Shown here piece by piece: positions 45,101-57,100 of a stretch of DNA of 64,000 nt. The position numbers were made by a program, and so were the translations under genes. The stretch is taken from positions 347,030,799 to 347,094,798 of the forward strand of contig NC_135497.1 in NCBI RefSeq assembly GCF_052857255.1. The letters are read 5' to 3'. Numbering within the stretch: the first letter of the stretch is position 1; each line of letters opens with the position of its first letter. The notes beneath the pieces are model-generated. The model was not told where the DNA came from and made no database searches. It saw only the letters and a list, made by a program, of their open reading frames with translations. This DNA comes from Amblyomma americanum (lineage: Eukaryota; Arthropoda; Arachnida; Ixodida; Ixodidae).

Positions 45101-48100
45101 GGAGTTCGTGGAACGTCCGTTAAACAAGATATCATGTCAGGCGCGGTGTTATCGACATCGGTGCGCCCTTGAACCCAGTGGATGAGTATAGGCACCGGGT
45201 AAGACTTGCAAGCAGCATGTATGGCCTGGGATACCCGAAGGGTACCACGAAATTCCTTAAGATGCTTCAAAGCTCCTTGTGAGTCAGTAAAAAGGTGTAC
45301 CTGGTTATAAGGAGGGTCGTCCGGTAAATCTGCCATGGCATTTAAAATCGCTTGCAGCTCCAAGGGAAGAGATGATGAATTGTCAGTCCATCAACCGCCA
45401 TATTCGAACTTCTAGCTGCAGCAGCAGTGCTCGACACGGTGGGCACGTTGCGATAACGTCACAAGGTCGCATGACCTCTCTCAGCCAATCAACGAATTTT
45501 ATTACATCTGGGGTGGATTGTACTCACGTAAACAATAATGTTCTCATATTGAAATTTGGCCACATATATGCTTCAATTAACGAATGCCGCCATCCGCCGT
45601 ACAATGCCAGTTCTTTACAGCTTGGGTAGTTAATTCTGGACCGCGATTGAGCCTTTTAGAAATAGAGAACACCTGTCAAAGCTCTCCAAGAAAGGTGTTA
45701 TAAACGTCCGTGTTTGCTTCACTTACCTCGCTCCTCACGTCGGCCAATGCTCTGTCGCTGGTGGAGTCAGCACGCGCAACCATTCCGCTTCCGTCATAAG
45801 CTGGAAGACAGGATTTGATGCATATTTTTAGATGATGAAAGATAGCAAGCGTAGCAGCTTCGCTGGTAAATGACATAACGTGGCAGTAAAAAGGCCAGGT
45901 ATCTCCAAAAAATAAATACTGTTAAAATCACACTATTGCTTTTACTGAAGCGGCGGCAAATGAATATGCAGCTCGAAAATCCTGAAATTCACTATAGACA
46001 GTGAAATTTTACAGGATGCGGGTCAGAGGAGAACAATATTTTGGTGAAGGCGCGTCACCCAAACACAAGACTGATGTTGAGGGGAAACGTATATACTGTC
46101 GGCCACAAAAGTTTTCGGCGTGCGTGTTCTCGGAAAAAATATTACTGTTGCGCCGCCTAACGACCCAGCCTTTCAGTATCAGCTAATGACGCATGATCGT
46201 TTCCACACACCTTCAGACATTTCATGCGATTAGTGTACGTTGCTAGATCCAAAAAACCTTTTTCGCGCATAGCCGCAACCCGTAATCTGTCACCTTTCGC
46301 GGCCGATAGTACTTGATAATCCGCTGATACGAGCCAAATGAGCAGCAAGTCGTGCTACAAAAATAGTGATTCTTTTTTTCGAACAGATGCATCCTGTAAA
46401 CTTCTGTCGCCGATATCACAGTGTTCTAACCATGTACCAGAGCCATTCTTCACACTGAAAGCAACCTTCCCAAGCAGCACAGGTCATCGGCCCAATATTG
46501 CAACAGGATGGGCCCATCCTGGCCCTTTGTAGGGCCGGCCTTTGCCAATACGGTTCTAATGTTGGGCCAATCACTTGTGCTGCTTGGGAACTGTCGCATT
46601 GCAGAGAAAAGCGAGCACCCCGACTCCGCCCACACAACTAAAGTGTGCCTGTCACCGCGGCACCGGCTAGGAACGTCGGTCACGTGATGTGTGGTCGCCG
46701 CTGCATGGGAAAGGAAATCTCTCCGACGTGAATACGTCACGTCCCCTTCCACAGGAGAAGCATGAGCGAAAAGAACAAACACTGCTTCCTAATTACGTAT
46801 TATGTAGGTTAGCGAGGCAAGCACATAGAGGTCTTTGCATATGCTTTCGTCTAATTACTACGGTATCAATAATTACACGCCCTCCTCTATGCAGGCCTCT
46901 GTTCCAGTCTCATGTCAATCACAAGTCGTAAACTTACGTTTTTCTTCACGCTGATCTTCCCGTGAGAATGGCTCTTCGGGCTGATCCGGACCGCCGCTCC
47001 CAGGAGCCTCCCAGTGGTCCGGAAGCATATATTGGGGCGCTGGCGGGCATTCGCTCTGACTCTCCTGCGGTCGGATGACCTGCTGATATATTGATTGCTG
47101 TAGTGAAGTCTTACATTATACAAAAAAAAATGTGATCATAAACGGTTTATCGCTCAAAAATGCTTCTGTCCAGAATTTCTAGGTATATGAATAATTTTTT
47201 TAAAGCCTCTTCGAAAAAAAAGTAAATACGGCGATTCTGCTTGAACATGGTGCCAAATGTTCGAAAACTACTCGAAAACCTAAGAGCGCAGTTGATTCGT
47301 TTGGAAGCAATTTGAACACGTACTACTTGATTCGCTCAGCGAATCGAGTAGAAATTAAGGCATCAAATCAGCAATCTAAAGCTTTCAGATATTCACCCCC
47401 TCTACTGATCAGAAATGTTCGATGCACTGAGGCCGCACTAAGCAATGCCAATTGCAGCTAACAACTACAGGGTAAAATTAAAAATAATGAGGAAATTTTT
47501 GATTACAACGCGAGTTGATAATTTATCGCGCTCGTTTAATGACGTGCGCCAACGTAAACGGCATGACTGCTTATAAGCGATCACTGTATGTCGCAAAACC
47601 CTTTTTTTAAATCACTCACTTTACCCGCGAACAACGGGTAGTGAGCTATTCTTTTCTCTCGTCCGCAATGTCTACCGGCCCATTTAATGCGTGCACGAGT
47701 TTTCCGTTCCGCACATATACACAGGCTGGAACTCCGAATAGTCTGAAGAAAGTCCCTGCCGCACCAAGGATACCGACAATCTGAAATAGGGTAAAGGAAT
47801 TGAATATTTGCGCGCAGAATGTGCAGGTGCAGCACAAACACCTAGCGATGGATATGCCGCTGTGACGCATTCTTTGCGGTGGCAGAAGGCTGAGCAAATA
47901 TCCCCGGATCGTGTCATGCCACGTGTAGCGCCTTAAGGAAGCTGATGAAGTTCTAAACGCCCATCCGCCGAAATTTTGGTGCAACATATTAAAGCCTGAC
48001 TGTTCAACGTTAATCGAGGAGTTCAAACTGAACGTCTTCAAACCTGATGGCAATTTGATGACCCACACAATTTCCTAAGCGTGCCCCGCGGTGGCTCAGT

Positions 48101-51100
48101 GGATATTGCGCTCGGCTGCTGACCCGAAAGACGCGGGTTCGATCCCGGCCGCGGCTGTTGAATTTCAGTGAAGGCGAAATTGTAGAGGCCTGTGTACTCT
48201 GCGATATAAGTGCATGTTAAAGAACCCCAGGCAGTCAAACTTCCGGAGCCCTTCGCTACGGCGTCTCTCATATAGTCTTGGTCTCTTTGGAACTTCAAAC
48301 CGCAATAGAAACAAAATAAAACAAAATTTATTAAGCATTAAATACGAGCTCAGGCCATCAGGTTTGGTTATGCAATGCTGATCAAGGGAAGAGGAAGTGT
48401 GAAGACGGAATGTTGTCCTCACCTCATTGGGCTCGACAACCATAGGTTCCTCTTCTCCAGGGGCAACAGCACCTTGGACGAAATGCATGCGGACATGAAT
48501 AAGGTGTGGCGAAAAGCGCAGACGCATATTCTAAATGTGAGATGCTTACACAAAGCCCCTTTGTACAAAACACACTCGTGCATTTATCAGCTGTGTTGAC
48601 AAAATTCAGTCTATCGTGCTACACATGCGCGAAGCTCACCATCTCTAACTGGGTCCAGTTCGTTGCAAGTTTACGGAGCCTAATGTGTCATTCCTACATC
48701 GCGGACGTTAGGGCGGTATTTGCTAGTTGCCGTACCGTGCCTTCCTGGGGCAATTGTTAATGCAATATTATTGGAAGCCAAATAGGGAGCAAAAATGCGT
48801 CGTCGGTGCTAAAGTTCGCTGATTGGCTGGAGGAAGGTGATGTCACCAGGCCAGATATTGGCATTGGCTGGAGACAAGTGATGTCACCACACTGGAAATT
48901 ACGCCGCTTCCGGTAAAGGCATCATTAGCGTCCTTCCAATGCTATCGCATTGCCAATACTATGTGATTAGGGGTCGCTGTGAACTATCAATATAATGCTG
49001 CAGACATCTTAACCGCGTCCGGGAAGGAAGGGCACACAACAGAAAGAATTTTACATCTGCCATCACAAAGAGCCCCTAAACAACGGTAAAAACACCTGCT
49101 TACACATTGTAAGAGAGAAGGCCCCGTTAAAACAGGCAAAAAATAGAATGTAAATATTCACTTTAGTTGATATTCTGAAGAGTGATCTCATCACTCTATT
49201 CACAGAACGAAAATATTCTCCTCCCTAAGCCGTCAAGGAAAATAGAAAAATGAATTATTTTATAGGGCGAAATATGAGGCTATGCTGCATTTGAGCTGTT
49301 CGCTAGCGCTGTGCGTTAGTAAAATCTAAATTAAACGAGCGGGGACCTATGTATTTTGCCATTTATTACCTGTTAGCGGGCCACGGACCTTTACGTTAAA
49401 CACTAATAGGTTTGATTTTGTGTTTTTGCCATTCCTAAATTTGGGCAGCTAGTTCGTTTGTGACTATAAACTTTACAGCGTGCCGCTGTACATTGTCCAG
49501 TTGAGCTGTCCTCATCTTCTATGAAGATCCGACCTGATGGCACCAGAAAAGCGTGTCAAGATTCTCGGAACTTTTTCTTGGCAAGTGAGGCGCCCCTTTT
49601 TGGTTGAAGTAAAGACTGACTTGATCTGATACGACTCGGTTTAATACCCCTTTTCGGTTGAAGTAAAGACTTGACCTGATACGACTGAGTTTAATACCCC
49701 TTTTCGGTTGGAGTAAAGACGGACTTGATCTGATACGACTCGGTTTAATACGCCTTTTCGGTTGAAGTAAAGACTAACTTGACCTGATACGACTCGGTTT
49801 AATACCCCTTTTCAGTTGAAGTAAAGACTGACTTGATCTGATACGACTTGGTTTATCACCCCTTTTCGGTGACTGACGATCTGATATGACTCGGTTTAAT
49901 ACCCTTTTTCGGTCGAAGTAAAGACTGCCTTGATCTGATACGAATCGGTTTAATACCCCTTTTCGGTTGAAGTAAAGACTGACTTGATCTGATACGACTC
50001 GGTTTAATAGCCCTTCTCGGTTTAATTAAAGACTGACTTGATCTGATACGACTCGGTTTAATACCCCTTTTCGGTTGAAGTAAAGACTGACTTGATCTGA
50101 TACGACTTGTTTTAATACCCCTTTTCGGTTGAAGTAAAGACTGACTTGATCTGATAGGACTCGGTTTAATAGCAGCGAATTCACATTTTTGAGCGTGTAT
50201 GGCAAAGGACGTCGTTCGCCCACACCGGCCGTCCGCACCAGCTCCTGTTTATGCGACGGAGGTCTGCACGGAACTATGTCTCAGAGATAACCAAAACAAA
50301 ACGCTATAACCGTTAACCTCTTTGTTCTTCATTACGCTGTCGTCTCGTAACTATTGTCATGCAGTTGGGATGACAGCGCAGACGGATATGCGGATGTCAT
50401 CAGGCAAAAACTCTCGGTAAACTCGAAATGTTTAGGGGCGAAATTGCGCTGGCAAATACAAATCGGTGACGGTTAAGAGCAGCAGGTCCGTTCGGATGTC
50501 GACGTAGGTGAGAATAATCACCGCTCTAGGCCGCGCTGAAATTAAAAGGCTATGACGAACCTTCGAGATATGGTCCCTGAAACGTTAAGGAAAATTTACA
50601 ACATAAATAAATCGCCTTCGTGCGTCTACAGTTTTTTCAGGCGAGCCTGGTCAAGTCTCGTGTAAGAAAAAAAATGGCAAGACTAAGTGCTCGGGGCAGT
50701 GAGCACGGAGCATGAACAATCACAGGTTTTCAATCGTGCTCCCACTGCAATGACCACCTGTCAATCGTGCTCGCAACGCGTGCTAGATATTCGATGCTAT
50801 TCAACTACACCACAAGTAAAACGATGCTTCCACTGCACGCCTGATTTTACATATCCTACAATGATGATACAGCTCTCGACAAATCAGTCGTGCGCTAACT
50901 CAACTAAGGTTGTAGCAGCGACGAAAAATTATAATTAACGTGTTTTAACTTTTAAAACGAGTACAAATTTACCTTTTCTTTCCATTATTGATCCATCTTT
51001 GTCGACGTTTCCGTAGTGCTTCTTGGAGTCATCCGGTAGTTTACGCCACGTTTCTTCCGAAAAGTATGCAGGCTTCAAGCGATAGTAATCTTCTGTCGCC

Positions 51101-54100
51101 ATTTCTGCTGACACAATAAATAGAAAAGGTGTAGCATTGATAAATGTCGCACACGAGATTATTTCCTGAACAAAATGGGTTCATCTCAAGTTAAGGACAA
51201 TGGGGAGCCATGGAAAGGAAAATGATAGGTGTAACGGCAAGAGACCGGAAGCGGGCAGAAAGGGTGATGGAACAAACGTGGGCTAATGACATCCTAGTCG
51301 AAATCAAGAGGAAGAACTGGGCTTAGGCAGGGCTTGTGAAACGAAGGCAAGAAAAGCACTGGTGCTTAAGGGTCACGGAGTGAATTCCAAGAGAAGGCAA
51401 GTGCAGGGGGGGGGGGGGGGTGGAAGGAATTTAGGTGGGCGGATGAGATTAAGAAGTTTGCCAGGATACTGTGGTGCAGCTGGCACGGGAGAGGGTTAAC
51501 TAGAGAGACGTGGGCGAGGCCTTTACATTGCATATTTCGTGGTCAGGCTGATGATGATGATGAGGCGCAATGGCGGGTTCAGACAATAGTGGCGGAAGTG
51601 AAATGAAAAAACTGCATTTCTTTTGCAACTGGCTTGCGAAGGAACTCCATCGCAAATGGCTCGGCCATTTCGCGATGCAGCTATCAAGCGTCTCATAGAT
51701 AGACTGTATTGTCAACACTACACTCTTATCCGTACAATCCGGAGTCACTATGGCGACTGCCCTCACCTTCCTCCTCGCGCGATTGTCGTGGGCATGGCGC
51801 CTTTTGTTCCTCATTGGGGCTGCCTGTACCGGGAGCCACACACTGGACTGTAGAAAATCCAGTAGTGGAAATTCCCGATACGTTACTGGTCCTGGTCGGG
51901 GCACCTTGCGATGCCTGAAATAACTGCACCTGCAGAAAAACATCCGAAAATTATCGCGTTCTGTTTTCTTTCAAGGTATGTAGATACCGATTGCTGAAAG
52001 CTCAACGCTGCACGGGTGGTACAGTGTATTGCAAGCACAGAGCAACAAGGACATTTTGCATATTTGCTTTTATAGGCGGTACTTTCTGAACGTTGCTCGG
52101 TGTTTTCCTTGGAAGCCAATATGTGCTCAAATAATCCAGCAGGCGATTTCTTGCAGGTACCCATGTCCAAGATTTAAAACAAATGCAGAGAGGAATAACT
52201 TGTCCCGATTGCTATGTAGTGTTCGAATTCGGTATAAGCCTTATTCTCGTCAATCAGATGTTACACAGGCGTTACTAGGCACGCTGCTTTTATATAAGAG
52301 ACCGCTATCCCAAAGACCTCTTGTTCTGGCATACAGCGGATCTTTGGACAATCAGCTCCAAATAAGCAACGCAACGAGTTGAAATCACTTTAGACGGCGC
52401 GCACGAAAATTAATCTACATAAGGAGGGTAGGATGAGAACGGCGTACAACGCTTGTCAGTGATGAAAAAGTACTCTCAGGCTTTACATGCCCGGAATTTT
52501 TGCACAAGTTTCAATATTCAAATAATGTAACCTGCTGTTACGGAAATATTTGAGCTAATGTTGTATTCTTTGGAAGCAAAACAACAAAATATTTCTTTTA
52601 AAGTTTCTGCATTCCTGGAATCGCAGAATTTAAGAATGCCATAGAAAACCGGTGGGCAACGTTTTGGGCGATAGCAAAAAACGTTAAAAGCGAGAACTGT
52701 AATAGCTAAATCTTGCCCTATATGACAAAACTGGTTTCAAGAAACCTTCGTTCAAAATCGATTATGTGTAGACTTTCTGGCCAGGATTCACTTTGCGCCA
52801 AATAGCTGCACCAGCATGTAGTGACTTAGTGTGAAGTGGATCGTGCTCGCCTTGATAGCTTCAAAAGCAATCCCATAGGCCCGGAAGCACCCGTTTCTCA
52901 CATAACGTGCCCATTTCGATCGACCAGGTCAATTGAACTACAATCTGCAGTCAACAGGAAATGCCCGGAACTTGAATTTGCGATCTCATCCCTAGACATC
53001 ACAAACATTTCGAGCACTGAGGGTCACTCGCACGGCTTCCAAACTCCCTTTAATGAAACCTGGACAAGGCGCGTTCGCATTTCAAATGAGGCGAAATAAA
53101 AAGTGCGACTAAACTGAACGTTTCGTACTGCGCGAAAGACAAATTGGTTACTGTTTACCCACCTTGACGCTTCAATGTCGAGGGTGCAGTTTTTGCAGGA
53201 AAAGAAACTATTAACCTCTGAACTTCATTCATTTTTATAAGAGCTGTGCAAGGATTTCCATAACAGAGGGGAATGTGGCCCTTACCTGTCTGGCCTTTGG
53301 TCCGACAATAGGAGGCAATTGTTCACCTATAACGTACACTCCTGGAACGAAGTAAGAGTGCAGATGAGTCTGGAGCGTTGCAGACAGTGGACTTTCTTAA
53401 CAAGATGTGCAATGTTTCCACCTGCGCAAAAAACTTGTCGCCGGCCACGCTACAAGTGCCCCGCTCCATCTCTCCTCGGCCTCGGCCAGCTTAATATTTA
53501 TTTTACGATGGCAAAAGCGGCTTTAGAACCAAAAAGGTCAAACCCTGTTGCCAGTACCTTTAGGTTAGCAAACAATTTCATCAACGTGAATTTTGATCTC
53601 TAAGCTACTACTATTTCGCACGCATGAAGGGAAGTGCTAGAGATGCTACAAGCACAGAGTTTCTCGTTATTAGAGAAAAAGCTGACATCTGCCATGGAAA
53701 GCCGCAGAAATGCTGGAGACATGAGCTTTCGTATTTGGCTTGGCAATTTTTAGGCAGGGATACAGCTGCAACGACAATACCTTTCTCGCGCCGAAGCCTC
53801 GAAGAAGTGCTGTCAAAGGGGGACACGAAAGAACAGCACACGACAATACAGCATGCGACAAAACAGCGCACAAAAAACAGCGCAGCGACAAAATAGCGCA
53901 GGAAAAAAAACAGCACCGAGAAAAAATTGCGCAGGGAAAAAACAGCGCGCGTGAAAACGGAACGTCGGACAAAACGGCACAGCGACAAAACAGCAAAAGC
54001 AACCTGTCAAAGGTTCCACACGAGCCTGGCACCTAAGTGGCACTGGCGTTAAATTCATCGAAAAAGTTCAGGATTGCACGTTTGAAGTAATTTTTCGTGC

Positions 54101-57100
54101 GCACAGCGGTCAGCATTTCGACAAAGCCTCCACATGTATACCGCATCCGAGGCACAATGCACGTTTTCGGCCGAACACTAGCGAAGGCAGATTATAAGCC
54201 TCGTCTTGCGGCATTCTCTACGTGGATGAAGCTCTGCTCAATAAGCTCGCGCATATAGTTGTGTGAGTTTTCAATGTAGCTATCGGTGCGGAATTCTAGA
54301 GCGCCATGTATAATATACTGCGAAACATGGCGTCTCCCATTTGAGCTCAAGTCCTTCGCTTTCGTGTACATTTTTGTCAAGATGTACCATCAGTATCGCG
54401 TGCAAACGAAACAAAACTTTGTTCATTCAAAGCAGGTCTTAAGGATAAGAGTCTGCTTTTCTGATTGAAAACGCAGTGTTTTAAATTAATCGGCCCGAGA
54501 TTAAGTATCCTCCAATTCAGGGTGACTCCTGATGTGTCCCTGTCCAGCCCAATCACGACGGCTACAAAGCGCACCTGATCGTAACGGAGCGTGTTCATCG
54601 CCAGGAAAATGTATTGTAGTTTGGGATCATTCGACCGTGAGGACGCGATGGAAAGAGGGAGATACAATTATATCTGCCTGCTCCCGAGCAACACACGTAA
54701 CGTTATCCGACACTTTGTAATTCTAGAATGAATGCGTAAACATTGTCACAACTGCACATTCCTTTCTTGGCCAGCCAGTCCGAAGACGACGAAGTGCTCC
54801 TTTTTTGCAGTGGTCGGCGGAAAGAGTTTTCATGATATTAAGCTGCTCGAGTTGGGGGAACTAATCTTTTGTTGTTAATGTAGCACTCCCCGCAAGCGTA
54901 AGTGCATTTCTACCTTTTTGGATGGTAAAACACACTTCACCGAAAGGCTGGATACTTCAGTGAGCCGAGGCTGCCAGAGAGAGTCGGCGGGCGGCTGGGT
55001 CTCAGCTGCATCATCGTCGGCTGCATCAGGAAGAGCGCCTGTCTCGGCTGCATAATCCTCGACATACCCTATCTCGGCCTCGCCTCGGTGCTTTTTATTT
55101 GTTTATTGGGATGATTGGGATAGCATACTGAATGCCGAAACCACAGGTGAGGACAGAGACCAAGGAAGTTGATATGACAATCTGTACCCGCCCATAGATT
55201 CATTCAGGTAATTTGTCGGTCAACAGCCCGACTTCGGGCTCGCAGTCAGCATCGACTTGCGCAATCTAGTCACCAAAAGCAGAACAACAAGAGATAAAAA
55301 TCGCGGACACACAACCTACAACGCTTTTGGATATTCGTGTGTCACTGCACGCATGGTGGCGTAAACAACCTCTATTACGCTCGGCGCTGTTTCCAAGGGG
55401 AAACGATGAACCCTTTTCGGGATAGGCCTGGTCCGAGTATTTGGGTGATCTCCATATCAACGCGAACCGGAGGGTTACTCAGCGAGGATGTCGAAGTTGT
55501 CATGCTGTCGACAATATAAATTACGTATTCACCTGTTATGGAGTGCGCGAGATGCTTGAAGATTGCGGCTCCCACAGCAGAACCTGGCAGGTTTAATTCA
55601 CGCCACAAGTAGCCTCGGTTGCTTTATGTTCAGCGCGCCTTCGCTCTCCCGAGCTATACCTCTCGGAACTTTCGTTAAAAGAAGTTTAAGTTCATCAGAA
55701 GTAATCTATCGCGGCTATTGCTGCCCTTGAAGCAGCCAAATTCCACGCACACGCAAATACTGAAACCCCTCCACTGACGTCTGTGGAAGCTATGCACTGG
55801 TATCGCAAACGAAGATATGCGGGAAAAAATACAAACGGCAGGCACTCTTTTGGGTCACAATCTATAGGTAACGGCGCATAGGAAGGACGTGGTGTCGGTA
55901 CAAACGACTGTTACCGCTTATTTCAGTTCTGGTCGTCTTTAACAAGAGGAAATCTTCACGCGGTTCGTGCTCCTTGAAAGACGCCGCTTGGTTCCAGCGA
56001 TTATCCACACAACTAGCCGCTTGTCTCAGAACAAGAAGAAATCTTCACGCGGTTCGTGTTCCTTGAAAGACGCCGCTTGGTTCCAGCGATTATCCACATA
56101 ACTAGCCGCTTGTCTCAGGTCGGGCTGTCAGCACACTGTATGCTCGTGATGCTGTATGCTGTGTGCCGGCAGATGCATTAGACCGTCCCGGCCATCTTAG
56201 GGCGGGTTCCTCACGACAGCTTTGACAGAAAGAATGAAAGTATTTCCCAATAACAGTAGAAAAAAAAAGGTTCGAGAGGACAGCGGCAGCCCTGCACGCA
56301 CTGCTTCTACAATGACTGCCGTTTGAATAACAGCTAATATATATTTTTTAACGCGCGCATCTTGGTAGTCCAAAAAAATTGCTGATGGTTTAGCTCTGGT
56401 TAACCCTGGTCGAAAGCGAAAAGCTCCATCTCCCTCGTTACGTTTGTGGTCGAGGAACTGGCGGTCTCCGCGGCAGGCGGCGCACCGCATACACCTAGCT
56501 TTAGGCTAAACGCATAAAAGTTCACCGGTGCTTTATCCAGAACAAACTTTCATGCCCTGCGCATGAGATTCCAGACCCCGCTCTCCCGCTTTTCTCGGTG
56601 AAGGTGTGTGACGTCACGCAGGGAGTAGGCAGCATACCTTGGATCCCTCCTTTTCTCCTCTCCGCAACGCGGTCACGGCGAGCACATATGCCGCTCTCCA
56701 CGGCAGGAGTGGAATCGATCCCATCTAGCCTTCCGCTTAACGCATCAAAGTGCACCAGCGTTTTATGCAGAATCCACTTTCATGACCTGCGCATGCGATG
56801 CCGGCAGACGCTTTCCCGCTTTTTCCCTTGACCGAAAGGCAAGGTCAAAGGTCAAAGTCGAGATAGATAGTGAAACAGCCGCTAGTGTCGCCTGCTGTAG
56901 CTGACATCATGTGTCGAATCTGACCACCACCAGTTATGCTCATGGTTTCACCTCTAGCTACATTCAAGATCAAACTTGCGGCCCCGCTGTACTCTAGGTA
57001 CTTCCAAGTTCAGGCTTGCGGCCCCGTTGACAGCTGTAAAAGCTGGCGCAGCGAAGATTTTCGCTCGAAAAATAAAAACGCAGGTACTCACCTTCCTCGA

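Noticed and set aside
46887..47123. Alternative frame through exon 6 (basic, RRRVRANARQRP...)
   Set aside because: It cannot join exon 5 (phase 0) or exon 7 (needs one base) correctly.
48592..48775. Candidate exon near 48.65 kb with donor GTGAGC
   Set aside because: All three frames contain stops, and exons 4, 5 and 6 already join in phase without it.
49593..50172. CRISPR-like array
   Set aside because: Units are contiguous with no unique spacers, in an animal genome; it is a minisatellite.
53611..54058. Long Cys/Phe-rich minus frames and Lys/Gln-rich plus frame
   Set aside because: They arise from the low-complexity CAGCGCA/GACAAAA tract and have no domain signature.
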